A stretch of 64,000 bases of DNA from Labia minor (Eukaryota; Arthropoda; Insecta; Dermaptera; Spongiphoridae), in contig OY720348.1 in the NCBI GenBank assembly GCA_963082975.1, positions 74,735,719 through 74,799,718 on the forward strand, written 5' to 3'. This document shows positions 1 to 12,337 of this stretch, piece after piece. How positions within the stretch are numbered: the stretch's first letter is position 1; each line of letters opens with the position of its first letter. The translations under genes and the position numbers were made by a program. The notes under the pieces are model-generated. The model was not told the origin of the DNA. It worked only from the letters and a program-made list of their open reading frames with translations, and did not search any database.

Positions 1-879
1 CCTCAAGACAGTTGATATGCCTGTTTTCTTACTTAATAAAGCAATGTCAGAATGGTTGCCTTCAAGCAATACACCTTCCTACACCAATGACACAAGATCA
101 TTCCTGTTCCCTTCTGATTTTGACATTAAACCCTACCCCTCCTTGCTCATACCCATCACAACCCACAATTAATTATACATTCAACTTGGGAGATAATAGA
201 TGAACTTGTCAGTAATAACACTCTTTTTTAAGGGAGGAATCAAATCGTTTGGAATATTTCAGACAGATTCTATTTGAAAGCGAGTAGTGAAGCGTTCTTT
301 TTTTTATTAATATAATCATAACTTAATGGAGGGGCGAAAATATATAATACCGAAATTACAGGAGAATAGATTATACTGTCGCATTTGCTGATAAGACATG
401 ATTTTAGCTGAGGAAGGGAGATGGCACATGAAAAAAGAAAGGGTCTTTGATTGGCTGTTGGGGACAACATTCACAGAACAAGTTCTAATCAGAAGAGGTG
501 AGGAAATTGTAGTTTCCATTGATTAAGATAACGATCAGGAGATCAACAATATGCACATTTTCAGTAAAATTTATCTTATTTTATAATCCAATAATTAGAA
601 TAAGACAAATTTTAGTAATTTAACAAATTATTTTAGGGTCTCTTCAAAGCAAAAGTGTATAATGGTGGCGGAAGGGATTATGGATTAATAAACGCAATTA
701 TTTTTCAAATTACTAAAATCGTTTAATTCCAAAAAAACAAACAATTTTTGAGCTTAAATCAATCCATAGAGCTTTTTCAATAAGGTAGTATATTTTTTCA
801 TATTCATGATAAATATTTTTAAAAATATATTGCTTATTTTTTATTTTATTTTAATATATTTTACTTTATTTTATTTTAT

Positions 880-1080
880 TTTTAGCATGATGTCTGTCCG
901 TTTGTCAGTCCATCAGTCCGTCCGTCCGTCTGTCCATTGTGTGTCCATATAGACGTGTATAATAACTGGCTTGAACGGCTCAACGGATTTTGGTAAAATT
1001 TCGTATATTTACTTAATGCATCAGTATCATGAATTCATCGACTTTTGATGTATATGCTCAAACTCGAAGTGGTTGTTTAC
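880..1080 (+). mobile_element. HINE-2 internal fragment
   Basis: This is a diverged internal piece of the HINE-2 family. It has the tttagcatgatgtctgtccg start, the tandem TCCG/TCTG tract, then 'gaacggctcaacggattttgg' and 'atatttacttaatgcatcag', in the same order as the complete copy at 61600-62230. Both termini are missing, so insertion boundaries cannot be placed. It is noncoding. Confidence 0.65.
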
Positions 1081-2458
1081 AAAGAATTAATTTTATATTC
1101 ATTGTAACAAAATATTTAACTTAAAATATAGTAATAATTAATAATTGAGTAATTAAACTAAAAATAAACCAAGATAACATAATTTAGTCATTTTAATTCA
1201 AGTTTTAAAAGTATTTTTTTTATACTTTATATATATATAATGTTGTTTGGAAATTAATTTATTTCAAATCGTTCGGTGGTTTTGTGATTGGCCACAGCTC
1301 ATATTTTTTCCTAGGAGTTTAACATCTTTGTTATTGAATTATTTTCTGTTGGATTATTTAAACGTTAATAAGCGTTTTTTTTATAAATCAATAATATCGT
1401 ATTTTATAAATTATAATTTATAATTATTTTTATTTTTCAGATTAATATAATGTATGGCATAATATATAACATTTTATATTCCTGGTTGATTTTATTGATG
1501 TTGATGAAGAACAAAACAATTAATTAATAAATTATTATCAGAAATAGCCATTATAATTGAACAGTTGTTCACAATAAATTATAATTCATAAAGATAAATG
1601 TCAAAAACATGGAAGATAATGGACACAGGTATTTATATATATATAAGCATAAAAATGCATTTTAATAGGGAAATATTATTAAGATGCTATAAACATTTAA
1701 AACAAACCTTGACGTTTGTCAATTTTAGAACAATTATCTAAAAAGCGTACAATATGATATATAAATAATATTAAAATAAATGAACTTTATTTTATAGTGA
1801 ATTTCGAAGTTATATATAATTTCTCAATGATACTTTTTATAATTATATTAATTTCTTTCATCATTAAATATTAATTTTATTATAATTTAATATTTTATTT
1901 TAATCTGAATTCAAATTTACCTCTTCCCTTATCAACCTTCGCTAGATTCACCCTGCTAAGTTATCGAAATTGAAATATGGCTGTGTCTTTAATGAAAACA
2001 AGAAAACAAACAATAAACAATTCTATGAAATATGAAACCCAATACTCTTTGTATTATAAAAATACCAATATTAATATCAAGCTAAATAAATAATCTTTAA
2101 TATAACTTTTAACACCACTTCTGATTTCAATTTTATATATATATATATATTAAATAAAATTCCAGTTAAGGTTGGTTCTTTTTGACATTTAATGATTAAA
2201 AAAAAATCAATCAGGTAACTTATATCAAATTTCATTTTAATATGAATAATCTTCTTCCTTGACGTTCCTGGCATCCCTAAGGATTTTGTAACAATATATT
2301 TCTAAAGAATAATCCCAGAACCAACCTCTCACTATTTATTAGAAGTCTTATACTATCCAGGCATATTCTACAAATTCTGAAACCACTTGGGAGAAATTTT
2401 TCAAAGTATTAGAAAGAAATTATTGGCTATAGAGGATTGAAATTGTATTTCAATTTAT

Positions 2459-2506
<48 letters not shown>

Positions 2507-3205
2507 TATAATATATATTATAAAAATACCAATATTACTATTAACTGTCGGTTAAGATAAATAAATAAACTTAAAAACAACCCCACACTCGATTAGATTT
2601 CTATTAAATAAAATTCCAGTTTAAATTTGGGTCATTATTATATATATATATATATATTAAAGTATAAATTGTTTCACATACAAAAAAGATTATGGAATTT
2701 TTTATAGGTATATAAAGGAAATATTGTGAAAGATTATTAAGTGATTAGTATGATAGCCTTAGTGAAAAAGTGAATGTTGATTGTTTATTGATTTTATTTA
2801 ATGAAATATATGTATTTTAACTTTCAGATCTTGTTTGTATTTCATGTTATGAGAATCGTATTATTAAATTTTTATTAAAAGTATAATCATGATCATGTAT
2901 TTCTAACTAATTGATAAAAGAGCGCGATTAATTATAATCAAATCAAATATAAATAAGTAATCTTCATAAATAAAAAAGGTAAATATATTTAAATAAATGA
3001 TTATTAATTAAAGATGACTGAAACAATATATGAAAGAATTCACTTTTAACATTAAATAATTATACCATATCTAGAATGAAAATTGTTTAGCATTATATGC
3101 TATTCTATTTGAAATCGAAATATTAAAATGATAAATAAATGAACTTCAAGTGTAAATAATATATCTTGTTATGAACTAATGTAAAATGAGAATTGTAATC
3201 CTAAA
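1081..3205. other. AT-rich intergenic DNA with (TA)n tracts
   Basis: No gene or recognisable element is visible here. The sequence is strongly AT-biased. It contains a (TA)n microsatellite at about 2463-2505 and shorter TA runs near 2139-2150 and 2640-2656. The single short minus-strand frame at 2077-2274 is lysine/isoleucine-rich, as expected from AT-rich noise, and has no family resemblance. Confidence 0.6.
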
Positions 3206-3206
3206 C

Positions 3207-3290
3207 CAGTGATTCTCAACCTTTTTTTTTACCGCGGCACACTTTTAACAGTTTAAAAATTTGGTGGCACATAAAGAAAAAGATAAGTGT
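3207..3290 (+). mobile_element. hAT-type terminal fragment
   Basis: The segment begins CAGTGATTCTCAACC followed by a T-run and 'accgcggcacac', then 'tggtggcaca'. The CAGTGnTTCTCAACC terminus is characteristic of nonautonomous hAT-superfamily elements. I see no matching inverted end downstream, so this is a one-ended fragment. Family-level assignment rests on terminus similarity only. Confidence 0.55.
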
Positions 3291-3299
3291 AAAAGTTTA

Positions 3300-5645
3300 C
3301 CATTTTTTTTAATGATTTTGTTTTTAATTAAATATATTTTTATTTTTAGATATTCATCTTATACTGAGTATTATCTTATCAAAATTATATTAAACTCTAT
3401 TATATGATATACATATAATATATAAAATGGCTTATTTTCAAGACTATTAAAAAATTATAATAAATTATATAAATAATCACAATTACTAACTAATTTTTAC
3501 TTATGTAAATTATTATCTTTCTAGTCCTTACTCAAGTTTTTGGATATATCGTTTAATAGGTTATTTATTTATTATTTTTCTTTTTCTTTTTTTTTGATTA
3601 TTTTAGATATAAAATTTGTGATTTAGAATCATTTCAATTATCCCAAGGAAGTTGACACAATGAAATCTTACCGATTAAGAATGCATTTCATTTCTTGTCT
3701 GGCTATGCACCAACTAAAACCTCTTGATAAATTATGAAGGTAGATATCAAATTGGATGATTGATAAATCTCAAAAAGAGACAATCCATGAGATAAATGAT
3801 TAATTGATGACGCATTAAATAAAGAGCCAGCAATTATAGGATGCATTAATGCATGGTGATTATTATGGAAGCAAACAGCTAAGTTGTGTAAGGGGGTGCA
3901 GAACCCTTCATTCGAAAACTAAATCACGTCACGATTATTTACTAGAGCTATGCAAACTCATCAGCTTAGTCAACCATACGAGATCAATTATTATTCTTAT
4001 TTATTTACAATTAACGTTTGACATTTAAAGAAGCCATCAATACAATTATGCACGAATTTTTTTTATAAAAAGTTAATTAATGGATATATATATTTTTTTT
4101 TCACTTAAATAGTTTATGTTGAATTATTATTCTATTCCAAATCAATGGCTGCACTTGAATGAAGATAGGATTAAATTAATAAATGAATGTAAGGGATTAT
4201 AAGATTCTCAAATAAGTAAAACGAGCTAAAAAAGAGGGGTGAGGGTGATAGGTCTATCTGTACCAAACTCATCCTTAATATTTCTGTCCGATCTGTTATT
4301 GGGAACAATAGAAGGTAACCCATGCAGATATTCGTGTCTTTTGGTGGGATATAATAATACTAGTATTCCATTTTCACCCTCGTTGACTCAGTTGTGGATT
4401 TCATCATTGACTACGATAATTGGGGAATATTCATCTCATCGGAATCAATACTTCCACTGAGAAGAATATTTAAGTTTATTTGGATTACATTTGTAACAAA
4501 CCAATCAGCGGCAGCCAGAATTCAAGATATCAAAAAGAAAATTAAATTGGACTTCGCTTAAAATTAATACCATTTGGGATTTTCCGATTCAAGATAAAGA
4601 ACTTCCTTTATAATTACAGAATGGAAAACTTTTACCCCCAAACAAACTGGGTTGGGTCAGGAAAGTCGGTGTGGGGTGGGTGGGGGGTTCAGGGAAATCA
4701 AAGAAACTTTTCATAAATGATTCTAAACTAAAGTGTGTATCTATTGCGACGAGACGTCCTGAGATAAATAATTAAAATGAAATTTGAGACTCAAATGATT
4801 CTAAATGAGTTGCAATGAAGGTGAAAATAATAAATAAATGTCGTGGCAGGACAGAACGCGAATGAGTAAAATGAATGCGGGCGGCACGCGCCCTTCGCAA
4901 CAAAACAACAGTCAAATTAATGCAAAGAGTTCGTAGCGAAAGTCAAACAATGTAATTAATTACATTTGGTATTGTAGTAATGGCGATATGTTTTGTAGAG
5001 GAAAACGAGGTCTTGTCTCCAATGGGGAAAAAGGGTACTATGCATGCCATACGGCCCTTCCTCCTGCATGCCAAGCTATTTCCTAGAACTCCAACGGGTG
5101 ATGGAGGGAGGGGGGGGGGGACCAAACCAAATTCGAAGAATTTAAAATTATCAACAAACAAGTGAACAAAGCCCATCTGCACCCTAAAATTTATCATAGA
5201 TAAATAAAATCCTAAAATTCATTGTTTGTCATTTTTACTGTTGAAGGTATATACATTTATTTATATTATTTATTTACCATCCCCTAAGTATCTGAAAAAA
5301 TATTATTTATTTTTTTACAAATATTTTTTTCTGGGAAAAATCTAAAAATAAGGCCGGTGGAAAAACATCACGTTAAATAAGATTTGGCTCACCTTAGAAC
5401 ATAGTACACCTCGAGACAGCTTTATTTTTTGCTCTAAATTTTAAATGAACTCTTGCTACATGCATATATGCAAAATTGCAGCAAAATCCAATTATCAACT
5501 GTGTTTTGATTTCAGTAAAAAAGAAAACTAATAAATTTGAAGTTCATTTATGTAACTATCAACATTTACTGTGAGCTGTCCCAAGATGACCCACCACTTA
5601 GTATACCTTTTCATAAGATACAAGTTTACTAAATATTTGTTTTTA
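3300..5645. other. Single-copy-looking intergenic DNA
   Basis: This stretch matches no repeat family found elsewhere in the window. It contains many ATTA/TAAT homeodomain-type words around 3650-4100 and a locally GC-richer patch at 4620-5150, with a G-run near 5105-5120. The frame at 4239-4460 (73 codons, GTG-like start) has no recognisable domain. A regulatory role is possible but nothing in the sequence proves one. Confidence 0.45.
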
Positions 5646-5650
5646 ATTTT

Positions 5651-6031
5651 TACTATCTCACCAGAGAAGCTGAAATTCTATATATAAAAATTTTATACAA
5701 ATTTTAATCATGTGAAAAACTATCAAACCTATATCTTTATTTTTACGGTCAGTTTAGAGGAAAAAAAATCAAAACGTTGTAAATAATGACCCTCTTCTGG
5801 TTGAGCTACATTTCTCAAAAGTTGAGAGAAAACTTTGAATTTTGATTAATGCTCATGTACCAAATTTCATGATTCTAGCTCAAACTGTTTTTGCATAATC
5901 TTGTGTACATACACACACATTTTTCTCAACCTTAGTGAAAATGATTCAGGAACCTTCAAAACGTATAAAAACATCATAATCTCGACATCGAAAATTTTCG
6001 TGATGACAATACTATCTCTGGCGAGATAGTA
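5651..6031 (-). mobile_element. HINE-1 short variant with true terminal inverted repeats
   Basis: This 381-bp copy of HINE-1 is in minus orientation. Its right end (the 5' end of the element) is the family hairpin, read on + as TCTCTGGCGAGATAGTA. Unlike other copies it lacks the 3' half (the acgcgccaacacgtgacgtgg segment and the 3' hairpin). It ends instead in TACTATCTCACCAGAGA, which is an inverted copy of the 5' terminus. It therefore has about 20-bp terminal inverted repeats with one mismatch. It retains the 'gtcattatttacaacgttttgat', 'cataccaaatttcatgattctagctc' and CA-rich blocks of the family. Confidence 0.75.
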
Positions 6032-6577
6032 AAAAGATTGTTATGAACATAAAACTGGAAATAAAACAATCTGGGATTTTGGACGATTATTCATTTACTT
6101 ATTTACAATGTTCATTTTTCAATATTAGATAAAATGTTCCCCCGAAATGTTTCCCTTTAGGCAGTAAATATGAACTTTCTTCCGTTAATATTTTCCATAG
6201 AGATAATTACTTATAGTACAATAAATTCATATGAATTATTACTGAAGTGAGAGAATATTGTTTGATTTTGATAAAAAAGATAATATAAGTGTATAATAAT
6301 ACTATCTTTTTGATTAATTAATAGTGAGGAGTAAACGTTGCAGAGCTACTCATCTATCATTTTCTTTTAAACGAGTTTTTTTTTAATATAAATTTATATA
6401 TATAAACACGTTGAGATTCAAATCTCACTAATTCATATGAAAACAACGTGGAATTACCTTTACATATCTATTTATCTATATTATTAAGTGGTTTTTAGCT
6501 CCAGAAAATCTTTATAGTTTATTGGATAAAGTAATCGCTAATTTATTCACTTAATCAATAATGAATTCAAGTAAAAG

Positions 6578-6806
6578 CAGGGGTAGGCAAAATCCGGCCC
6601 TTTTGCTTATTTTATCCGGCCCGCCGACCCGTTGAAAAAGTTTGGCTCTTATTTCGGTCTTTCATTCATTCAAGATGGCTCTAAAAAAAGGTAAATTTTT
6701 TTTATAAATGTCCCGATTTGGTGTTTTCGAAATATGGTCCTCCGGCCCGAGAGACATTTTGAAAATTTCATTTTGGCCTGCGCTTAAAAGTATTTGCCCA
6801 CCACTA
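6578..6806. mobile_element. hAT miniature element (CAGGGGTaGGCAAA)
   Basis: The termini are CAGGGGTAGGCAAA at the left and TTTGCCCACCACTA at the right, an imperfect inverted repeat typical of hAT elements. The interior is relatively GC-rich for the window ('atccggcccgccgacccg', 'ggtcctccggcccgagag'). The flanking 8-mers do not match, so the target duplication has decayed or my ends are off by a few bases. A relative lies inside 13040-13309. Confidence 0.65.
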
Positions 6807-7498
6807 ACACTTTCAAATACAAACAAAAAATTTCAACAAATCTTTTGAGGGGAGTATACTTTCCGAATTCAAAATCAGAATTTGATACATTAACATATTA
6901 TATTAATTATTTAAAACAATCGCCTGTACATTTCAATTAATTGGAGCAAATTTATATGTGATTTAAAAGAATACGATCTAATTCATAGAATCTGTTTAAC
7001 TTTTGAGAATTTTATAAAATTGAATTTATGAAAATATTAAATATAATAAATTCAAAATAATATTTAATTAATTTCTAAAACAATAGTAAAAAGAAAATTT
7101 CGTTGCCATTTGTTTTGATAGGTTAATATTATATTTTGCTAATTTTCAACCATAGAAATAAACCTATAATAATAAATTATATATCGATTTAACTAGTTTT
7201 TGATTCTAAATAATTATATAATAATCATTTTTTATAGAGGATTGGGGAAGCTTTTATAGTCTGTGAGTGCGACTCCTCTGTTATTTTAAATTATTTTTTC
7301 CTAGAAACTCAATTCTTCTGTTTGTTTTCGTTAGACGAGATCATATATCCAGGAAGTGTACTAGCATATCACCTCTCCGCCAGTTCATTTTTATTTTTTT
7401 TGGGTGTCATTGGTAGTCTTATAATTTTTCGTTTTCTATCAACTTTTGAGAAATGTAGCTCAACCGGAAGAGGATCATTACCTACAACGTAATTAAAT

Positions 7499-8809
7499 AA
7501 TAATAATAAAAAAAATTAATATGCTCTTATTTAAATTTTTTAGAGTATATCTATGTTTTAACTGAATAATTTTTTACTATCTCGCCAGAGATAGTATTGC
7601 GATCATGAAAATTTTCGATGTCGAGATTTTGATGTTTTTGTACGTTTTCAAGGTCCCTGAGTCATTTTCACTAAGGTTGAGAAAAATGTCTGTCTCTTTG
7701 TGTGTGTATGTAGACAAAATTACGCAAAAACGGTTTGAGCTAGAATCATGAAATTTAGTACATGGTCATTATTCAAAATTCGTAGTTTTCTCTCAACTTT
7801 TGAGAAATGTAGTTCAACTGGAAGAGGGTCATTACTTACAACGTTTTGATTTTTTTCCCCTAAACTGACCGTAAAAATAAAGATATGTTTGATAATTTTA
7901 TGATTAATAAGTTGACCTGTGGCCAGGTCCGAACCGACCGACGGTTTGAAATAAATTAATTTCCAGCTACAGAAACAATTTCAAATAATTTTAATATATC
8001 TATTAATGTAATAAAAAACAGATATGGATACATAAATAATAAATATAAACATTTTTAATTTTATTTTATTTATAATATATATGCAAGACCAGGCTGTGAC
8101 GTCATGCATGGCTGGATGACGTCATATAATTTTAAATCAAGAAAAAACTAATAAATATGATTTTTTTCGAGGATAAAACCAATACAAAATGCATGATTCG
8201 TGGTGATATATAAAAAAATCTCCTTTGGTGTGAAAATAACCCTTTCCTTCCTATCGTCGATCGCTAATACTACCACTTCCGGTTTCCGGAATTGCACCAA
8301 AAGTTGATCCATTCATCCCACTGATGCATTAAGTAAATATACCAAATTTCATCAAAATCGGTTGAGCCGTTCAGGCTGTACACATCTATACGGACGGACA
8401 GACGGACGGACAGACGGACAGACATCATGCTAAAAATACTTTTTTCTGTTTAGAAAATGCATGATTCGTGGAGATATGTAAAAATCTCCACATGTGAAAT
8501 TTGGTGTGAAAACAATACCTCCCTTACTATCATCGGTCGGTAAAAATTGTATAAAACTGCTATATATAGAATTTCAGCTTGATTGAATTGCTGAAAGTAC
8601 CAGAATTAATTTTTTAACACTGCAAATCTCACGCGCCAACACGTGACGTGGTGCCATCAACCAAGAGCCAAACATGTGCTGGTTTAATGAATATTATTTA
8701 TTAATTTTAATTTATAATTTATAATTAATTAAATTTAATTTAAATATAATATATTATGTTATTTATTCCAATTCATATTGCGAGATAGTCGAGTGGAGAC
8801 ACTCCAGCT
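7499..8809 (+). mobile_element. HINE-1 copy carrying a nested HINE-2
   Basis: HINE-1 starts at 7575 (TACTATCTCGCCAGAGATAG hairpin). It contains a GTCTGTCTCTTTGTGTGTG tract, 'aaaaacggtttgagctagaatcatg' and 'caaccggaagaggatcatta'-type blocks, and 'acgcgccaacacgtgacgtgg'. It ends GCGAGATAGTCGAGTGGAGACACTCCAGCT at 8809, where GAGTG/CACTC forms a 3' hairpin. It is split at 7906/8543 by a complete minus-strand HINE-2. The 76 bp upstream of the hairpin (7499-7574) are shared with the copy at 30321-30909, so the mobilised unit or duplicated segment began upstream of the canonical end. It is noncoding. Confidence 0.8.
7907..8542 (-). mobile_element. Complete HINE-2 nested in HINE-1
   Basis: This 636-bp element is in minus orientation. 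Its 5' end on the minus strand is TACCGACCGATG and its 3' end is CCGTCGGTCGGTTCGGACCTGGCCACAGGTCAACTTAT, whose CCTG/CAGG arms can pair. Comparison with intact HINE-1 ('gattaaaaattgtataaaac' at about 30648) shows insertion between two A residues (T/T on the element strand) with no evident target duplication. Inside are a (TCCG/TCTG)n tract, two GATCGACGATAG-like blocks and two perfect TGACGTCA palindromes at 8097 and 8117. There is no coding capacity. It is about the same length as the 61600-62230 copy. Confidence 0.8.
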
Positions 8810-9109
8810 AATTTTACTTTAAATCATCTGAAGGAGTAACAATATTTTCCAAATTTTCTATTTTTTAAACATTATAGCATAATTTAATAGTAAAATTAAT
8901 GAAATGAATGAAAATTTGTGAATGAAATATGTCACGGTTCAACATTTCAATTCATTCCTTTTCAAAACGAAAGCAACTTGATTGCCATATCTTCTTCTAT
9001 ATATATAAAAAAAGGTTTTTGTCTGCACATTGCTCAGAATTTAAAAATTTTTGCATATCTTCGCGTTTCATGACCTCTAGAATCCAAAAGTGACTTTAGA
9101 ATTTTTCAC

Positions 9110-9110
<1 letters not shown>

Positions 9111-9192
<82 letters not shown>
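9111..9192 (+). repeat. (TCTG)n microsatellite
   Basis: About 20 uninterrupted TCTG units lie 115 bp inside the 5' end of Helitron A. The inverted Helitron copy C has a similar (CAGA)n tract at 54135-54225. The tract is followed in both by 'tccggaaaattactatttta'. Confidence 0.95.
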
Positions 9193-10699
9193 CGGAAAAT
9201 TACTATTTTATAGACTCAGAATTGGCTGAACCGATTTCTTTGAAATTACATCACAATATTCTTATATACCTCTAGAGTAACATAGGCTATACATTTTATT
9301 AATATCTTATCAATAACCGCAGAAATTAATTTTTTAAAGTTTATATAATTCTCCGTGTTGTTCATTCAAGAGCAGCTCGCGGCTCACTGTCGGCCTAGCG
9401 GAATCATTTCAAACAATGAATTATCATAGAGTTTCCCAATCGAAGAATTATTATAATATTTCCCTTTTTATTTTAAATTCTAATATACAAATATCAATTC
9501 AATTAAATAATTTATTCTAAAAGTTCTCAATTTAATTAAAATATTTATTAGATCATATTTTTATCTTAAATTATTTTTTATTTAATTGAATATTTCTTCT
9601 TTTCTATAATATATATATAATAATATATAAATTTTATCATTGAATAATAAAAAAAAATATTATTTAACCTGAATTAAAATGACTGAATTATATTATCTTT
9701 GTTTTTTATTTTAATTTAATTACTCTATTATTAATTACTAAATATATATATATATTATATATAAAATTAAAATATGATGATATAAAGTTGTTTTAAATTT
9801 TTGACATTTTTAAATTGGGTATATTTTTTAAATTTATTAAAATGTCTTTTTTATTTATTATGTTTAAAAGATTCATTTTTATTATGTGATATTAATAAAA
9901 AATAACGATGCTCTGTGCAAGTCGAATCATGTTGCACATAATTAAATAACAATTGCCAAACAAAGAATATAATATTTTTTTAAATTCTTATATTTAAATA
10001 TCATTTCAATTAAATAATTTATTCTAAAAGGTCTCATTTTAATTAATTTAATAAAATATTTAAATCACCATTCAATTTTTTATTAATAGGCTTCTTTTTT
10101 TATTTTTAATTTTTAATAAATTCTCTTTTTTTGATATGATATTAATAAAAAATAATATTAAATTGTATATATAAATATAAAAATTAGAATATTTGAATTT
10201 TTTTAAATTTTAACACATGTAATCAATCATATGCATTAAGAATGGAAAATTTTTAAAATCAACTTGCTATTAAATTCAGAAAAAAAATACTGATATATAG
10301 AATATATAGACTATTCGAATATAATTTAAAACTCTTTCTCTCCTTCTATTTTAAATTAAAAAAACGGAGTTTTAAGAAATTTAGATGCCATATGCAACAT
10401 GGGTGGGTAAATGAATTGGGCTGGAAGAGGAGGCAATTTATAATTTTCTTCTAATTCAGATTTAGGACAAATCGTACAACATTATATCAAATCTCGCTAA
10501 GAACATTCAATATTTTTGTACACAAAATATTCAGAGTATTGGCTAAGCGTATCACTCACAATCAGTTTATATTGAAATTTATATAAATTAACAAAGTAAA
10601 AATTTTTATTTTTTTAAATTTTATTATAATGAATCAAAAAAAATTAAATATATAGATCACATGATTAAGAGAAGCAAAAAACTTAACAGAAAATAACTG

Positions 10700-10850
10700 T
10701 TGGATGGAGGTCGGACATGACAGAAACTGTAAGCGAAATCTTCATATTGCGACGAATAATTTTCAAATCCCCTAGCACCACAGAATTTAAGTTTCTTTTA
10801 AGGAAAATAACTATGATCTAAAAAAATTAATAAATGAACTTAATAATAAA
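10700..10850 (+). pseudogene. Captured non-LTR retrotransposon C-terminal tail
   Basis: Reading + from about 10690, the frame gives ENNCWMEVGHDRN and LHIATNNFQIP before a stop. This resembles the 'SWMEEAQdRe.W' end of non-LTR ORF2 proteins, which is also visible at about 59.9 kb (minus). It is followed by 'ctaaaaaaattaataaatg', close to the tail of that other copy. It sits inside Helitron A and is conserved in copy C (about 53000-53170), so it was captured before amplification. Confidence 0.5.
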
Positions 10851-11099
10851 AAAAACAAATAAATCAATTAATTTAAATTAATACTATTAATGAATGTATA
10901 TATTGGTCATTTATCTATAGTTTTATACCGTTAATTTTTATAAATTGTCTCAAGTCTCTATTTTTGCATTTTCTCAAGTTTCATTATAATTAAAAATATT
11001 CAATAATAAACTAGCAATGAAAATAAAATACCAAAATGTAATGATCAAGAAATATTATACTCTATTATAACATATACAATACTTATAAACTATAGGCGG

Positions 11100-12085
11100 A
11101 GGAAATATTAGGAGATATCATTGCGGGTTCAGGCCAAATCGACCAACATTAATTAAGATATTTTCATTATGACAGATATTAGGAACAAAACCGCGAATTC
11201 AATATTTCTGTTCACTAATTATTTGTAGACTTTAGTAAAACATACGCATAACTCAATAGATCCGGATAAACTTTTTCAAATTTTCAATCTTCAAATTTCT
11301 CTTGAAGGTAGTAAAGAAAGAATAAGATGCGGAAATCAATTGTAAAATATTAGGTTACTCAGACGACTTAAATATAATAGGAGATTCGGCAATTGCAATT
11401 ACAGATAGCGAGGAAAATTTAATGGAGGTTTGAAATTAATAGTGATAAGAAAAAATATTTAGTAACAAAGAGGAAGAGTATTAACATACAAAATCTTAAT
11501 ATACAAAATGTAGAATTTGAATATGTAGAAAAATTGAATGTAATCACGAAGGATAATAATATTTGAGAAGAATTTAAATCGGGGTTGCAATCGGGAAACG
11601 CCTGTTATCTGCAATAAAGAGGCTTATCTCTTCAAAATTATTATCAAAGGGAATATATAAAAAGATTATTTTGCCTGTTGCATTATATGGGTGGGAGGCA
11701 TGGTCTATGATCCTTGGAGATGAGAGTAGATTCAGAGTATTTGAGAATAGGATTCTTCCCTGCATTTATTGGCCAAAGAAAGATGAGGTCACCGGGTATG
11801 AGGGAGACTGTCTAACAAGAAATTGCATGGCCTCTCTGCATCTTCAGAAATAGTTAGGGTTATAAAAGGGAAAAAGCTGCGATAGGCAGGGCACGTGGCA
11901 AGAATGGGAGAGGAAAAAGATATTGGTGGGAAGACCGATTGGAAAACGTCCGCTTGGAAAACCAATGACGCGTAGGAAGGGACGTAAGAGAGATGGAATA
12001 AGGGCTCAGGATAGGGACACTTGGAGAAATGTGGTTGTTGCGGCTAAGAACTCGGGTATCTTTGAGCCACATAGGTAGATAGATA
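11100..12085 (+). pseudogene. Captured reverse transcriptase / ORF2 C-terminus of a non-LTR retrotransposon
   Basis: Decayed ORF2 fragments can be read in successive frames. They are EQNREFNISVH and LFVDFSKTYA (the region before the first catalytic aspartate, with D changed to A), then GYSDDLNIIGDS at about 11360, matching the Y-x-D-D reverse transcriptase motif. Next comes LPVALYGWEAWS with FENRILPCIYWP at 11671-11760, then GHVARMGEE and GKRPLGKP-type zinc-ribbon-side sequence. The piece ends in GAT-A-rich DNA at about 12080. Frameshifts and stops disable it. It lies inside Helitron A and is shared with copies B and C. The non-LTR clade cannot be fixed from these motifs. Confidence 0.75.
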
Positions 12086-12337
12086 TAACATATACAATAA
12101 TAATATATATAATTAATATAGTGATTAAATTAAAATATATTTTTTAAATAAGAACACAAAAAGAAATGAATGTTTTATGTAATATACTGATTGAAACAAA
12201 ATGGATGAAAACCTTTTAATACTTTCAACCACCAAATACTATGTACAACTCGGGGGTACAGGGGGCGGAGCCCCCGTCTAGGTGTGAAGAGCGCCGAAGG
12301 CGCTCTGAGCAGCTAGTAAAATTATAAAATCATCAAA

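Larger units (their letters stand above)
8996..12316 (+). mobile_element. Helitron copy A (about 3.3 kb)
   Basis: This is a canonical nonautonomous Helitron. The 5' end is TCTATATATATAAAAAAAGG; the start could be 8990 if the preceding TCTTC is included. The 3' end has the hairpin GAGCGCC-GAA-GGCGCTC (12289-12305), then TGAGCAG and the terminal CTAG (12313-12316) followed by host T. A GC-rich block (gggggcggagccccc) precedes the hairpin. No Rep/helicase frame is present. The interior carries a (TCTG)n tract at 9111-9192 and captured non-LTR retrotransposon pieces (about 10700-10850 and 11100-12085). It is nearly identical to copy C at 51529-54339 on the other strand, but has two extra segments (about 9560-9690 and 10042-10434). 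Confidence 0.85.

Noticed and set aside
9090..9275. Frame with SVCL repeats
   Set aside because: It translates the (TCTG)n microsatellite.
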